From Rheinheimera sp. EpRS3 (GTDB lineage: Bacteria; Pseudomonadota; Gammaproteobacteria; Enterobacterales; Alteromonadaceae): a stretch of 64,000 nucleotides of DNA. The stretch's first letter is position 1; the number at the start of each line of letters is the position of its first letter. The stretch is from contig NZ_LNQS01000001.1 of NCBI RefSeq assembly GCF_001513785.1, forward strand, positions 682,001 to 746,000, written 5' to 3'. This document shows, piece after piece, positions 27,910 through 38,434 of the stretch. The notes beneath the pieces are model-generated. The model searched no databases. It saw nothing but the letters and a program-made list of their open reading frames with translations, and was not told the origin of the DNA. The translations under genes and the position numbers were made by a program.

Positions 27910-28236
27910 ATGTACGAAGTTTTGATAGTAGTTTATTTGTTAGTTGCCATAGCTTTAATTGGCTTGGTGTTAATTCAGCACGGTAAAGGTGCTGACATGG
28001 GTGCTGCTTTTGGTGCTGGCGCTTCTGCTACCGTATTCGGTTCTTCAGGCACGGGTAATTTTCTTACCAAAACCACCACTGTATTGGCCACTATCTTTTT
28101 TGTGTTAAGTATTGTGCTGGGTAACTACAGCGCTGGCAGCAAAAAAGTTGATGCCTGGGACGATTTGTCAGTACCAGTTACTGAGCAAGTTGAACCGAAA
28201 AAAGACGATACCAGCGATATTCCTGTAGGTAACTAA
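27910..28236 (+). CDS. secG: Preprotein translocase subunit SecG
   Basis: Small inner-membrane subunit of SecYEG that aids SecA-driven export. The 108-residue product begins YEVLIVVYLLVAIALIGLVLIQHGKGADMGAAFGAGAS, with two membrane segments around the conserved GKGADMGAAFG loop, and ends in an acidic Lys/Asp-rich tail. The frame is open into tpiA, but ATG 27910 matches E. coli. The tRNA-Leu follows 13 bases on. Confidence 0.96.
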   Translation: MYEVLIVVYLLVAIALIGLVLIQHGKGADMGAAFGAGASATVFGSSGTGNFLTKTTTVLATIFFVLSIVLGNYSAGSKKVDAWDDLSVPVTEQVEPKKDDTSDIPVGN

Positions 28237-28249
28237 TCCTCTTAATTTA

Positions 28250-28334
28250 GCCGAGGTGGTGAAATTGGTAGACACGCTATCTTGAGGGGGTAGTGTCTTC
28301 GGACGTGCGGGTTCAAGTCCCGCTCTCGGCACCA
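28250..28334 (+). tRNA. leuU: tRNA-Leu(GAG)
   Basis: An 85-base class II tRNA with encoded CCA. Acceptor GCCGAGG pairs with CTCGGC; the anticodon stem CTATC / GGTAG holds loop TTGAGGG with anticodon GAG; the variable arm and GGTTCAAGTCC T-arm are intact. Position directly behind secG is the same as leuU in E. coli. Confidence 0.97.
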
Positions 28335-28363
28335 AATTTATCAGCAGTTTGCCAAGGCAATGC

Positions 28364-28392
28364 TTGCGATAAGCCAGTCAGCGCTATATAAT
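28364..28392 (+). promoter_or_regulatory. Sigma-70 promoter of the initiator tRNA gene
   Basis: TTGCGA (28364-28369), 17 bases, TATAAT (28387-28392). The tRNA begins 17 bases after the -10. This may also drive the downstream rimP-nusA-infB genes by read-through, like the metY promoter in E. coli. Confidence 0.8.
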
Positions 28393-28408
28393 AAGCGCCA
28401 ATTACGGA

Positions 28409-28485
<77 letters not shown>

Positions 28486-28551
28486 ACTTCTTATGAAGTG
28501 ATTAGATTTTCAATTAACATTGGCGATATGTTAGTTGATTGGATGCCCATT

Positions 28552-28628
28552 CGCCCCGCTAGTTCGGGGCGTTTTCGTATCTGCAGACTCAGTTTTACGC
28601 AGTAATGGGCTAAACGCCCTTTTTTTAT
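28552..28628 (+). terminator. Two tandem terminator hairpins before rimP
   Basis: First, CGCCCC (28552-28557) / GGGGCG (28566-28571) followed by TTTTC. Second, GGGC (28607-28610) / GCCC around CTAAAC-type loop, followed by seven T. Together they would largely end the tRNA transcript; NusA-dependent read-through into rimP-nusA is the known regulatory theme of this operon. Confidence 0.65.
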
Positions 28629-28691
28629 TTACTGTTGTTGCCACTGTTACTGACAAAGTAGCGGGTTACAGCAGAATTTCCGGAGGTCTCG

Positions 28692-29147
28692 TTGACTAAG
28701 CAAGAACAGACACTGACAGAGTTATTGCTGCCGACCGTTGAAGCCGCAGGCTTTGAGTTGTTGGGGCTCGAACTGGTGCAGGCTGGTCGTCACTCAACTT
28801 TACGGCTGTATATTGATCATGCGGATGGCATCAATGTTGACGATTGCGCGCTGGTTAGCCGCGAAGTGAGTGCCATTTTAGATGTGGAAGATCCAATCAC
28901 CAATGAATACCTGCTTGAGGTATCTTCACCTGGTCTGGATCGGCCATTGTTTACACCCGCACATTTTCTGGCGGTAGTAGGGCAAAAAATTGAAGTAAAA
29001 CTGGCTATTCCACAGGATGGCCGGCGTAAGTTTAAAGGCATACTAACAGCTATTGAAGACGATATGTTGATAGTGGAAGTAGATGGCAAACCCTATCGTT
29101 TGCTGATGGATAATGTAGATAAAGCAAACGTGGTACCGGTGTTTTAA
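28692..29147 (+). CDS. rimP: Ribosome maturation factor RimP
   Basis: Needed for 30S subunit assembly. The 151-residue protein has the N-terminal alpha/beta domain ([60 protein letters not shown]) and a C-terminal Sm-like barrel. TTG 28692 is the start; GGAGG at 28682-28686 is well spaced. nusA follows 29 bases on. Confidence 0.96.
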   Translation: MTKQEQTLTELLLPTVEAAGFELLGLELVQAGRHSTLRLYIDHADGINVDDCALVSREVSAILDVEDPITNEYLLEVSSPGLDRPLFTPAHFLAVVGQKIEVKLAIPQDGRRKFKGILTAIEDDMLIVEVDGKPYRLLMDNVDKANVVPVF

Positions 29148-29176
29148 GGTATCGGGGCAAAGCGAGGCAACACACA

Positions 29177-30676
29177 ATGGCAAAAGAAATATTATTAGTT
29201 GTTGATGCAGTTTCAAACGAAAAATCTGTGCCACGGGAAAAGATTTTCCAGGCACTGGAGTTTGCACTGGCAGCGGCCACCAAGAAAAAGAATGAAGGCG
29301 ATATTGAAGTTCGCGTTAGCATTGACCGTAAAACCGGATCTTATGAAACGTTCCGTCGTTGGGAGGTTATTCCGGACGATCAGGTGCAAGAGCACCCATA
29401 CCGCGAAATGACGTTATCGGCGGCGCAGTACGACGACCCTTCGGTAAAGATTGGCGATTACTACGAAGAGCAAATTGACTCTATCGAGTTTGACCGTATT
29501 ACTACCCAGATGGCCAAGCAGGTAATCGTACAGAAAGTACGCGAAGCCGAGCGTTCACAGGTAGTAGAAGCTTATATTGACCAGGTGGGTGAATTAGTTA
29601 CCGGCGTGGTGAAAAAAGTAAACCGTGACAGCATCATTGTTGATTTAGGTAACAACGCCGAGGCGATGTTAGGCCGTGATGAAATGTTACCGCGTGAAAC
29701 CTACCGCCCGGGCGATCGTATTCGTGCGTTGTTGTTTGAAGTAAAACCGGAAGCGCGTGGTGCTCAGCTGTTTTTAAGCCGTTCACGGCCGGAAATGCTG
29801 CTGGAATTGTTCCGCATTGAAGTGCCGGAAATCGGTGAAGAAATGATCGAACTGCGTGGTGCTGCCCGTGACCCGGGCGCCCGTGCCAAAATTGCCGTTA
29901 AAAGCAACGACCGTCGTATTGACCCGGTAGGCGCTTGCGTGGGTATGCGTGGTTCACGTGTGCAGGCCGTATCGAACGAATTGGCCGGTGAGCGCGTTGA
30001 TATTGTGTTGTATGACGATAACGATGCGCAGTTTGTTATCAATGCCATGGCTCCGGCTGAAGTGGCCTCGATCATCGTTGATGAAGATACGCACTCAATG
30101 GATATCGCGGTAGAAGATGCCAACCTGGCAATGGCCATTGGCCGTAACGGCCAAAACGTACGTTTAGCCAGCCAGCTTACCGGCTGGGAACTGAACGTTA
30201 TGTCGGTTAGCGCCATGAAACAAAAACACCAGGAAGAAACCGCCAAGGTACGTCAGGTATTTGTTGATGCACTGGAAATTGACGAAGACTTTGCCGATGT
30301 GCTGGTAGATGAAGGTTTCGCTACACTGGAAGAAATTGCTTATGTACCAATCAGCGAGCTGTTAAGCATCGATGGTCTGGACGAAGCGACCGTGGAAGAG
30401 CTGCGTGGCCGTGCCAAAGCAGTATTAACCACCCGCGCTCTGGCTAGTGAGGAATCACTGGAAGATGCGCAACCCACTGAAGCGCTGTTAGCGCTGAAAG
30501 AATTAGATACCCACACGGCCTATGTTCTGGCCAGTAAAGGGGTAACAACGTTAGACGACCTGGCAGAGCTGGGTGTAGACGATTTACTGGAAATAGCCCC
30601 CATGTCGGAACAACAAGCCGCCGACCTGATTATGGCAGCCCGTAATATCGTTTGGTTTAGCGAAGAAAATAAGTAG
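29177..30676 (+). CDS. nusA: Transcription termination/antitermination protein NusA
   Basis: Binds RNA polymerase and controls pausing, termination and antitermination. The 499 residues comprise an N-terminal polymerase-binding domain, an S1 domain (about 135-200), two KH domains (with [15 protein letters not shown] and [12 protein letters not shown]), and two C-terminal acidic repeats of helix-hairpin type (from about 360 and 435), as in E. coli. It is followed by infB with a 21-base gap and GGAGG site. Confidence 0.98.
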   Translation: MAKEILLVVDAVSNEKSVPREKIFQALEFALAAATKKKNEGDIEVRVSIDRKTGSYETFRRWEVIPDDQVQEHPYREMTLSAAQYDDPSVKIGDYYEEQIDSIEFDRITTQMAKQVIVQKVREAERSQVVEAYIDQVGELVTGVVKKVNRDSIIVDLGNNAEAMLGRDEMLPRETYRPGDRIRALLFEVKPEARGAQLFLSRSRPEMLLELFRIEVPEIGEEMIELRGAARDPGARAKIAVKSNDRRIDPVGACVGMRGSRVQAVSNELAGERVDIVLYDDNDAQFVINAMAPAEVASIIVDEDTHSMDIAVEDANLAMAIGRNGQNVRLASQLTGWELNVMSVSAMKQKHQEETAKVRQVFVDALEIDEDFADVLVDEGFATLEEIAYVPISELLSIDGLDEATVEELRGRAKAVLTTRALASEESLEDAQPTEALLALKELDTHTAYVLASKGVTTLDDLAELGVDDLLEIAPMSEQQAADLIMAARNIVWFSEENK

Positions 30677-30697
30677 TCAACGGAGGTAACAACACAA

Positions 30698-33382
30698 ATG
30701 GCAGAAGTCACTATAGAAAAGCTAGCCAGTGATGTCGGTACTACTGTTGAGCGGTTAGTGCAGCAATTCGCTGATGCCGGTATCAGTAAAGCAGCCGGTC
30801 AGGTAGTCAGCGAAGATGAGAAAAAATCCCTGCTGGAACATTTAAGTGCTCAGCATGGTGGTAAGTCGGCAGAACCTGCGCGTTTAACATTAAAACGCAA
30901 AGAAAAAACCACACTAAGCGTAGCAGGTGGTGCAGGTCGTAACCGCGAAATTCAGGTTGAAGTGCGTAAGCAAAAAACTTACGTGAAAAAGCCGATGATT
31001 GACGAAGCGACTTTAAAAGCGCAGGAAGAAGCGCGCGTGGCAGAAGAAAAAGCCCGCGCCGAAGCTGATCAGGCCCGTGCTGAAGCAGATCGTAAAGCGA
31101 AAGAAATTGCTGCAGCTAAAGCAAAAGAAGAAGCCGAGCGCAAAGCTGCCGAGGCGAAACGTCGCGAAGATGCTAAGCAGGCCCAGCTGTTAAAAGACGA
31201 TCCGGAAGAAGCGGCGCGTCGTGCAGCGAAAGAAGAGGCGCGTAAAGAAGCTGATCGTATTCGTCAGCAACAAGAAGCTGAAGCACTGCGTAAGCTGGAA
31301 GAAGAAGCCGCTAAGCAGGCAGAAGCTGCGCGTAAACTGGCCGAAGAAAACGGCGAGCGCTGGGCACAGGAAGAAAAAGCCAAACCAGCGGATACCGACG
31401 ATTATCACCTGACCAGCAACGAATTTGCCAAACAGGCAGAAGACGAAGTAGACGCTAAAGAAGAGCGGGCAGGCCGTCGCGGTGCCGGTAAAAAGGCGCC
31501 GGTTGTTAAAGGCAAGAAAAAAGACGATGCCAATGACAAAGAAGCTTTTAACCGTGCTAACCGTCATTCAAAGAAAAAGAAAACCCCAACCAGTATGCAG
31601 CATGGTTTTAATAAACCTGCTCAGCCGGTTGAGCGCGAAGTAAAAATTGGCGAAACCATCACTGTAGCTGAGCTGGCTGCCAAAATGGCCGTTAAAGCGT
31701 CTGAAGTGATTAAAGTGATGATGAAAATGGGCGCTATGGCGACCATTAACCAGGTGATTGATCAGGAAACTGCGGCTATTGTCTGTGAAGAAATGGGCCA
31801 CAAGTTTACCCTGACCAAAGAAAACGAGCTGGAAGAAGCGGTAATGTCTGACCGCCAGGGTGAGGGTGCTCTGGAGCCTCGTGCGCCGGTAGTCACGGTT
31901 ATGGGCCACGTTGACCATGGTAAAACCTCACTACTGGATTATATCCGTAAAGCTAAAGTAGCAGCCGGTGAAGCCGGTGGTATTACCCAGCATATCGGTG
32001 CTTATCATGTTGAAACTGACCGAGGTATGGTGACTTTCCTTGACACACCAGGCCACGCGGCATTTACGTCAATGCGTGCCCGTGGTGCCAAGGCAACCGA
32101 TATCGTTATTCTGGTTGTTGCAGCCGATGATGGCGTAATGCCACAAACCAAAGAAGCTATCCAGCATGCGAAAGCCGCCGGTGTGCCAATCGTGGTTGCT
32201 GTGAACAAAATGGATAAGCCAGAAGCTGATCCGGATCGTGTACGTAACGAACTGTCGCAATTCGATGTTATTTCTGAAGAGTGGGGCGGTGATACGCAGT
32301 TTGTACCAGTGTCGGCAAAATCCGGCATGGGTATTGATGATTTACTTGAAGCCATTCTGAACCAATCTGAGCTGCTGGAATTAAAAGCGGTTAAAGAAGG
32401 TTTGGCCCGCGGTGTGGTTATTGAATCACGTCTGGACAAAGGCCGCGGCCCGGTAGCGTCTATCCTGGTACAGGAAGGTACGCTGAAACAGGGCGAAATC
32501 GTACTGTGTGGTTTTGAATACGGCCGGGTTCGTGCGATGCGTGACGAAAACGGTAAAGAAATCAAAACGGCCGGCCCGTCTATTCCGGTAGAAATCTTAG
32601 GTTTATCCGGTGTACCACAAGCCGGTGACGAAGTAACCGTGGTTAAAGACGAGCGTAAAGCACGTGAAGTAGCACTGTATCGTCAGGGTAAATTCCGTGA
32701 TGTTAAGTTAGCGCGTCAGCAGAAGTCTAAGCTGGAAAACATGTTCGCTAATATGACTGAAGGCGATGTGTCAGAGCTGAACATTGTACTTAAAGCAGAC
32801 GTACAAGGTTCTGTTGAAGCTATCATTGAATCATTGATGAAGTTATCTACCGACGAAGTGAAAGTGAAAATTGTTGGTAGCGGCGTGGGTGGAATTACTG
32901 AAACCGACGTTACGCTGGCAGCAGCTTCATCTGCGATTGTTATCGGCTTTAACGTCCGTGCCGATGGCACAGCGCGTAAACTGGTAGAAGATGAAGGCCT
33001 CGACTTACGTTACTACGGCATCATTTATGAGTTGTTAGATGAAGTGCGCGCCGCCATGACCGGTATGTTAGCGCCTGAGTTTAAACAACAAATTATCGGC
33101 CTGGCACAGGTACGTGATGTGTTCCGTTCACCTAAGTTTGGCGCTATAGCCGGCTGTATGGTAACGGAAGGTGTGATTAAACGTAATGCACCTATCCGTG
33201 TACTGCGTGACAACGTGGTTATTTTTGAAGGCGAACTGGAATCGCTACGTCGCTTTAAAGATGACGTTAGTGAAGTACGTAACGGCTTTGAATGTGGTAT
33301 CGGCGTGAAGAACTACAACGATGTGCGCGAAGGCGATCAGATCGAAGTGTTTGAAGTAATACAGGTTGAACGCACCCTGTAA
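30698..33382 (+). CDS. infB: Translation initiation factor IF-2
   Basis: GTPase that places initiator tRNA on the 30S subunit. At 894 residues it has the short N-terminal IF2N domain, a long charged coiled region rich in Ala, Glu, Lys and Arg (about 100-300), a second IF2N domain (about 315-370), the G domain with GHVDHGKT at 403-410, DTPGH and NKMD, and C-terminal beta-barrel domains. Internal starts giving shorter isoforms, as in E. coli, are possible but were not assigned. A terminator-like hairpin follows before rbfA. Confidence 0.99.
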   Translation: MAEVTIEKLASDVGTTVERLVQQFADAGISKAAGQVVSEDEKKSLLEHLSAQHGGKSAEPARLTLKRKEKTTLSVAGGAGRNREIQVEVRKQKTYVKKPMIDEATLKAQEEARVAEEKARAEADQARAEADRKAKEIAAAKAKEEAERKAAEAKRREDAKQAQLLKDDPEEAARRAAKEEARKEADRIRQQQEAEALRKLEEEAAKQAEAARKLAEENGERWAQEEKAKPADTDDYHLTSNEFAKQAEDEVDAKEERAGRRGAGKKAPVVKGKKKDDANDKEAFNRANRHSKKKKTPTSMQHGFNKPAQPVEREVKIGETITVAELAAKMAVKASEVIKVMMKMGAMATINQVIDQETAAIVCEEMGHKFTLTKENELEEAVMSDRQGEGALEPRAPVVTVMGHVDHGKTSLLDYIRKAKVAAGEAGGITQHIGAYHVETDRGMVTFLDTPGHAAFTSMRARGAKATDIVILVVAADDGVMPQTKEAIQHAKAAGVPIVVAVNKMDKPEADPDRVRNELSQFDVISEEWGGDTQFVPVSAKSGMGIDDLLEAILNQSELLELKAVKEGLARGVVIESRLDKGRGPVASILVQEGTLKQGEIVLCGFEYGRVRAMRDENGKEIKTAGPSIPVEILGLSGVPQAGDEVTVVKDERKAREVALYRQGKFRDVKLARQQKSKLENMFANMTEGDVSELNIVLKADVQGSVEAIIESLMKLSTDEVKVKIVGSGVGGITETDVTLAAASSAIVIGFNVRADGTARKLVEDEGLDLRYYGIIYELLDEVRAAMTGMLAPEFKQQIIGLAQVRDVFRSPKFGAIAGCMVTEGVIKRNAPIRVLRDNVVIFEGELESLRRFKDDVSEVRNGFECGIGVKNYNDVREGDQIEVFEVIQVERTL

Positions 33383-33396
33383 CAGGCAACGCAGCA

Positions 33397-33428
33397 ATAA
33401 AACAGGGGCCTTTGGCCCCTGTTTTGTC
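33397..33428 (+). terminator. Terminator-like hairpin between infB and rbfA
   Basis: A 12-bp perfect stem (33399-33410 AAAACAGGGGCC; 33414-33425 its complement) with loop TTT and a T-rich 3' arm. It lies inside a normally continuous operon, so it may lower rbfA-truB expression or act as an RNA processing site. Confidence 0.7.
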
Positions 33429-33453
33429 TGCAACAGACAGTGGAAATACAGTT

Positions 33454-33900
33454 ATGAAAGAATTCTCGCGCGTCGACAGACTGTCGCAGCAAATGAAAAA
33501 AGAAATGGCGGTGATCCTGCAACGCGAAATTAAAGACCCGCGCCTGCACAGTATGATTACGGTGTCAGACGTTGAGGTATCTCGCGACTTATCTCACGCC
33601 AAAGTGTTTGTGACCTTTTTAGGCCTGGCCGATGATAAGGTTGAGGACAATCTTAAGATCCTTAACGATGCCTCTGGTTTTGTCCGCAGCTTAATCGGTA
33701 AACGTATTCAGGCGCGTATCGTGCCGCATATCCGCTTTGCCTTTGATGAATCATTAAACGAAGGCATTCGCATGGCAACCTTAGTTAGCACTGCACGGGC
33801 TGAAGATGACCGTCGCAGACTGCAGTCAGGCCAGGCACTGGATGATGTGGCTGACGCTGCCGACAGCACCGATAACAGCAGCGACGAGCCGGCAAACTAA
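33454..33900 (+). CDS. rbfA: Ribosome-binding factor A
   Basis: Assists late 16S rRNA maturation, notably helix 1, and cold adaptation. The 148-residue KH-type protein shows FSRVDRLSQQMKKEMAVILQREIKDPR, VSRDLSHAKVFVTFL and the C-terminal RIVPHIRFAFDESLNEG block; the acidic tail after 125 is not conserved. ATG 33454 matches family starts although the frame opens earlier. Its stop shares one base with the truB start (TAATG). Confidence 0.97.
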   Translation: MKEFSRVDRLSQQMKKEMAVILQREIKDPRLHSMITVSDVEVSRDLSHAKVFVTFLGLADDKVEDNLKILNDASGFVRSLIGKRIQARIVPHIRFAFDESLNEGIRMATLVSTARAEDDRRRLQSGQALDDVADAADSTDNSSDEPAN

Positions 33901-34826
33901 TGGCACGGAAAAATGCCCGGGCCGTTAATGGCATTTTATTGTTAGACAAGCCGCTGGAAGTTAGCAGCAACGGTATTTTACAGCGCGTGCGCTGGCTGTT
34001 TCAGGCACAAAAAGCCGGCCATACCGGTGCACTGGATCCTATGGCATCCGGTTTGCTGCCAATCTGTTTTGGCGAAGCCACCAAGTTCAGCCAGTTTTTA
34101 CTTGATACCGATAAAACCTATCTGGTTACGGCTAACTTTGGTATTCGTACCAGCACCAGCGATGTTGAAGGCGAAGTAATAAGCGAAAAACCGGTGCAAT
34201 TTAGCCAGGCTGAGCTGGAGCAAGCGCTGACGGCGTTTCGCGGTGATATTTTGCAGGTGCCTACGATGTTTTCGGCACTTAAATATCAGGGCCAGCCGTT
34301 ATACCGCTATGCCCGCCAGGGGATTACCGTACCGCGTGAAGCCAGACCAATTAGTATTTTTCGCTTTGAGTTGCTGAAATTCAGCGGCAGCACCGCCGAT
34401 TTTATTGTGCATTGCTCTAAAGGTACTTATATCCGTACGCTAATAGATGACCTGGGCGAAGCGCTTGGTTGCGGTGCCCATGTTGGTGCCTTGCACCGCA
34501 CGCAGGTTGGGCCTTTTAGTGCTGCGCAAATGGTTACGCCGCCGCAGCTGGATGCACTGGCAGAGCAATGCCATGCCAGTGGCGATTTTAGCAATATGGA
34601 TGCGCTGCTGTTACCACTGGACGCCGGTATTGTAAATATGCCTAAGCTGGTCCTGACAGAGCAGGAGCAACACCGGCTACAGCATGGCCAGAACTGTCAG
34701 GTAACAATAGCTGATATTGCCGCCATTAAACTACATGGCGCTGGCGATAACTTCTTTGGTATTGGCCAGGTTGAACAAGGCGTGCTGAGCTCGCGGCGCT
34801 TATTAAATACCGCCACATTACCCTAA
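33900..34826 (+). CDS. truB: tRNA pseudouridine(55) synthase TruB
   Basis: Makes pseudouridine 55 in the T-loop of tRNAs. The 308-residue protein has the KAGHTGALDPMASG motif with catalytic D46, YLVTANFG, CSKGTYIRTLIDDLGEALG and the C-terminal PUA domain (about 245-305). It is translationally coupled to rbfA by a 1-base overlap. Confidence 0.97.
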   Translation: MARKNARAVNGILLLDKPLEVSSNGILQRVRWLFQAQKAGHTGALDPMASGLLPICFGEATKFSQFLLDTDKTYLVTANFGIRTSTSDVEGEVISEKPVQFSQAELEQALTAFRGDILQVPTMFSALKYQGQPLYRYARQGITVPREARPISIFRFELLKFSGSTADFIVHCSKGTYIRTLIDDLGEALGCGAHVGALHRTQVGPFSAAQMVTPPQLDALAEQCHASGDFSNMDALLLPLDAGIVNMPKLVLTEQEQHRLQHGQNCQVTIADIAAIKLHGAGDNFFGIGQVEQGVLSSRRLLNTATLP

Positions 34827-34847
34827 GGGTGTTGTAGCAGAAACGCC

Positions 34848-34875
34848 TTGTAAAAAAGCAGTAAAATGCTATTAT
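34848..34875 (+). promoter_or_regulatory. Sigma-70 promoter of rpsO
   Basis: TTGTAA (34848-34853), 16 bases, TATTAT (34870-34875), about 80 bases before rpsO. A separate rpsO promoter behind truB is also present in E. coli. Confidence 0.65.
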
Positions 34876-34953
34876 ACGGCGGATTTTTTGGGGTCTGCTG
34901 GATGAGTGATCGGCGATTCCCTGACTATAGTTCACTCACATTTGGAGTTAAAT

Positions 34954-35223
34954 ATGTCTTTAAGCGCTGCTGATAAAGCAAAAATCGTTGCTGACTACGC
35001 TGTTAAGCAAGGCGACACAGGTTCACCAGAAGTACAGGTAGCACTGTTAACTGCTTCTATTAACCACCTGCAAGGCCACTTCGCCGAGCACAAGCATGAC
35101 TTCCACTCACGTCGTGGTTTGCTGCGTATGGTTAGCCAGCGTCGTAAGTTACTGGATTACTTAAAAGGTAAAGACCAGAGCCGTTACGCCACACTGATTG
35201 AGCGTTTAGGCTTACGCCGTTAA
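34954..35223 (+). CDS. rpsO: 30S ribosomal protein S15
   Basis: Primary 16S rRNA-binding protein of the central domain. The 89-residue length and [38 protein letters not shown] are those of the family. TTTGGAG precedes ATG 34954; the open frame upstream is not used. Its leader may hold the autoregulatory S15-binding structure known in E. coli, but no pseudoknot was proven here. A strong terminator follows. Confidence 0.98.
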   Translation: MSLSAADKAKIVADYAVKQGDTGSPEVQVALLTASINHLQGHFAEHKHDFHSRRGLLRMVSQRRKLLDYLKGKDQSRYATLIERLGLRR

Positions 35224-35234
35224 TCGGTTTAAGT

Positions 35235-35264
35235 AAAAAAGGGGCTTTTAAGCCCCTTTTTTTA
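35235..35264 (+). terminator. Terminator of rpsO
   Basis: AAAAGGGGCT (35237-35246) / AGCCCCTTTT (35251-35260) with TTTA loop and further T residues. Confidence 0.92.
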
Positions 35265-35412
35265 ATTCAGCTTGCCAGCGTGCAGACTATTTTTCTCTAA
35301 AGTTAACGATTGACTGAACTATCTTTGTGCTTTGGTTACAGAGTATACTACGTAAGAATTAAACGACAAAAATGACATCGCAATTAGGCGATTAAGTAAA
35401 GGAAACAAACAC

Positions 35413-37542
35413 GTGACTCCCATCGTAAAATCATTCCCGTTCGGCCAACATACTTTCACCTTAGAAACCGGCGTTATCGCCCGTCAGGCAGATGCCGCAG
35501 TGCTGGCCAGCCTGGGTGATACGTCAGTTTTAGTAACGGTAGTGGGCAAGAAAGAGGCCAAACCAGGCCAGGATTTCTTCCCGTTAACGGTAAATTACCA
35601 GGAAAAAATGTACGCGGCCGGCCGTATCCCGGGTGGTTTCTTTAAACGCGAAGGTCGCCCGTCAGAAGGTGAAACCTTAACTTCACGTTTAATCGACCGG
35701 CCTATTCGTCCGCTGTTCCCTGAAGGCTTTAACAATGAAGTTCAGGTTATTGCCACTGTTGTGTCAGTACAGCCGGAAATTCAGCCAGACATCGTGGCGT
35801 TAATCGGTACTTCTGCTGCGCTGGCGTTGTCAGGCATTCCGTTTGCCGGCCCTATCGGTGCTGCCCGTGTTGGTTATATCAATAACCAGTACGTACTGAA
35901 CCCGTCAGAAGAAGAGCTGAAAAGCTCTAAGCTGGATTTAGTAGTAGCCGGTACTGCCGGTGCGGTATTAATGGTTGAATCCGAAGCAGGTATTCTGTCT
36001 GAAGACGTAATGCTCGGTGCAGTAATGTATGGCCATGAGCAGATGCAAACCGCCATCAATGCCATTAACGAATTTGCTGCTGAAGGCGCTAAGCCGAAGT
36101 GGAACTGGCAATCACCGGCGAAAAACCTGCCGTTAATTGAAAAAATTGACGGCCTGGCGCGCGCGCAACTGGGTGAAGCTTATCAGATCACTGAAAAAGC
36201 CAAGCGTTATGAGCGTATCGGTGAGATCAAAGCCGCGTTAGTAGAAAAACTGACTGCTGAGCTGGCCGAAGGCGAAGAGCTGAATAAAAACGAAGTAGGC
36301 GAGATTTTCCACGAGCTGGAATCTAAAGTAGTACGTGGCCGTATCACCAAAGGTGAACCACGTATCGACGGCCGTGACCCGGAAATGATCCGTGGCTTAA
36401 GCGTAATGACTGGCGTATTACCACGTACCCACGGTTCAGCACTGTTTACCCGCGGTGAAACTCAGGCGCTGGTAACAGCCACTTTAGGTACAGCGCGTGA
36501 TGCACAAAACATCGACGATTTGTTAAGTGCTAAAACCGACACCTTTATGCTGCACTACAACTTCCCGCCGTACTGTGTGGGTGAAACCGGCATGGTAGGT
36601 TCACCTAAGCGTCGCGAAATCGGCCACGGCCGTTTAGCCAAGCGTGGTGTATTAGCGGTAATGCCTGATTTCAATGACTTCCCGTACACAGTACGTATAG
36701 TGTCAGAAATCACTGAATCTAACGGTTCAAGCTCTATGGCATCAGTATGTGGTTCTTCTTTAGCCCTGATGGACGCCGGCGTACCTATTAAAGCCTCTGT
36801 GGCAGGTATTGCTATGGGCCTCGTTAAAGAAGGCGACGATTTCGTTGTACTGTCTGACATCTTAGGTGATGAAGATCACTTAGGCGATATGGACTTTAAA
36901 GTAGCCGGTACTACCGAAGGTATTACCGCACTGCAAATGGACATTAAGATCGACGGTATTACCAAAGAAATTATGCAAATTGCACTGAAGCAAGCTAAAG
37001 CTGCCCGTTTGCATATTCTGAACGTAATGGACCAAGCCATCAGCGGTCACCGCGAAGAGATGTCTGAATACGCCCCGCGTATTTACACCATGAAGATTAA
37101 CCCGGAGAAAATCCGCGAAGTTATCGGTAAAGGTGGTGCGGTAATTCGTCAAATCACAGAAGAATCAGGTACTACTATCGAGCTGGAAGATGACGGCAGC
37201 ATTAAAATTGCCGCAACTACTGCTAAAGCCGCACAAATCGCTATCGACAAGATCAACGCTATTACCGCCGAGATTGAAGTGGGTACCATTTATGAAGGTG
37301 AAGTAGTACGTATCGTTGACTTCGGTGCTTTTGTTAACGTACTGCCTGGCAAAGATGGTTTAGTACATATTTCGCAAATCTCTGATGAGCGCGTAAACAA
37401 TGTATCTGAGCACTTAACAGTTGGCCAGAAAGTGGCTGTTAAGGTACTTGAAGTTGACAAGCAAGGTCGCGTACGCCTGAGTATCAAGGAAGCCACCGCT
37501 AAACCTGCTACTGAGTCTGCTAATGTTGAAGAAAATGCCTGA
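35413..37542 (+). CDS. pnp: Polyribonucleotide nucleotidyltransferase (PNPase)
   Basis: Phosphorolytic 3'-5' exoribonuclease and degradosome partner. The 709 residues contain two RNase PH domains (about 10-145 and 310-540; [27 protein letters not shown] is typical), a KH domain ([20 protein letters not shown] at about 560) and an S1 domain (about 618-690). Start is GTG 35413, with AAAGGAAAC upstream. It is close behind rpsO as in E. coli, but rpsO ends in its own terminator. The next gene, nlpI, begins within its last codons. Confidence 0.98.
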   Translation: MTPIVKSFPFGQHTFTLETGVIARQADAAVLASLGDTSVLVTVVGKKEAKPGQDFFPLTVNYQEKMYAAGRIPGGFFKREGRPSEGETLTSRLIDRPIRPLFPEGFNNEVQVIATVVSVQPEIQPDIVALIGTSAALALSGIPFAGPIGAARVGYINNQYVLNPSEEELKSSKLDLVVAGTAGAVLMVESEAGILSEDVMLGAVMYGHEQMQTAINAINEFAAEGAKPKWNWQSPAKNLPLIEKIDGLARAQLGEAYQITEKAKRYERIGEIKAALVEKLTAELAEGEELNKNEVGEIFHELESKVVRGRITKGEPRIDGRDPEMIRGLSVMTGVLPRTHGSALFTRGETQALVTATLGTARDAQNIDDLLSAKTDTFMLHYNFPPYCVGETGMVGSPKRREIGHGRLAKRGVLAVMPDFNDFPYTVRIVSEITESNGSSSMASVCGSSLALMDAGVPIKASVAGIAMGLVKEGDDFVVLSDILGDEDHLGDMDFKVAGTTEGITALQMDIKIDGITKEIMQIALKQAKAARLHILNVMDQAISGHREEMSEYAPRIYTMKINPEKIREVIGKGGAVIRQITEESGTTIELEDDGSIKIAATTAKAAQIAIDKINAITAEIEVGTIYEGEVVRIVDFGAFVNVLPGKDGLVHISQISDERVNNVSEHLTVGQKVAVKVLEVDKQGRVRLSIKEATAKPATESANVEENA

Positions 37543-38434
37543 TAGGCTGTTACGCCGTGCAGCGCCTCTGGCGCTGCTGGTAACATTACTGGGTGGTTGT
37601 GCAACCACTCAGTCGGCTACTACTGGAGGCTGGCTAACGCCAGAGCCTCTGGCGGTATCTTACCGTACTGAACTGGCTATCGCCCGCTTAACTGAAATTC
37701 TGTACCGCGCCGAGCTATCAGAAGAGCAATCTGCTCAGCTGTATTACGATCGCGGTGTAATGTATGACAGTGTGGGCCTGCGATCGCTGGCCCGGCTGGA
37801 TTTTTTAAGAGCGTTGCGGTTAAAACCCGATATGGCAGATGCATACAACTTTGTTGGCATTCATCATACCGTTAGCGGTGATTTTGACTCAGCATACGAA
37901 GCTTTTGATTCTGCGCTGGAGCTGGCACCTGAGCACGAGTTTGCTTATTTAAACCGTGGCATAGCATTGTATTATGCCGGTAAAACAGAATTAGCCGTAG
38001 GCGATTTTGAACGCTTTCTGGCGTTAAAACCGACCGATGCATATCGTGTAATATGGCTATATCTGGCGCAAAGCGAACTATCTGCAGAGCAGGCGCAGCA
38101 GCAATTGCAGCAGCGTGCACTGATATTGGATCAGGCCGAATGGTCTACTAATATTGTGCGGTTTCTAGCCGGGGAGATGACAGAAAGCGCTTTACTGGAC
38201 TCGGTAATGCAGGATTTATCTGGCCCGCAGTTACTGGCAGAGCGCTTATGTGAAGTGTATTTCTATCTGGCCAAGTGGCATGAAAGCAAGCAACAACCCG
38301 AGCAAGCGCTGGAGTACTATAAAAAAGTACTGGCAACCAATGTATTCGAGTTTGTTGAACACCGTTATGCCCGGTTAGAAATGGCAAGGTTGCGTGGTGA
38401 AAACACCAGCCCTGAAGGTTTCGATGAACCTTAA
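37535..38434 (+). CDS. nlpI: Lipoprotein NlpI with TPR repeats
   Basis: Outer-membrane lipoprotein; in E. coli it is an adaptor that brings the endopeptidase MepS to the protease Prc and scaffolds peptidoglycan hydrolases. The 299-residue product has a signal peptide ending LLGGCATT (lipobox) and TPR-like repeats ([79 protein letters not shown]). ATG 37535 has GAAG upstream; ATG 37523 is an alternative. Either start overlaps the pnp end, indicating coupling. Confidence 0.93.
   Translation: MPDRLLRRAAPLALLVTLLGGCATTQSATTGGWLTPEPLAVSYRTELAIARLTEILYRAELSEEQSAQLYYDRGVMYDSVGLRSLARLDFLRALRLKPDMADAYNFVGIHHTVSGDFDSAYEAFDSALELAPEHEFAYLNRGIALYYAGKTELAVGDFERFLALKPTDAYRVIWLYLAQSELSAEQAQQQLQQRALILDQAEWSTNIVRFLAGEMTESALLDSVMQDLSGPQLLAERLCEVYFYLAKWHESKQQPEQALEYYKKVLATNVFEFVEHRYARLEMARLRGENTSPEGFDEP

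Noticed and set aside
31190-31567. 125-codon antisense frame in infB
   Set aside because: It opposes the Ala/Glu/Lys-rich coding region; low-complexity codons give a Phe-rich artefact without a start context or homology.
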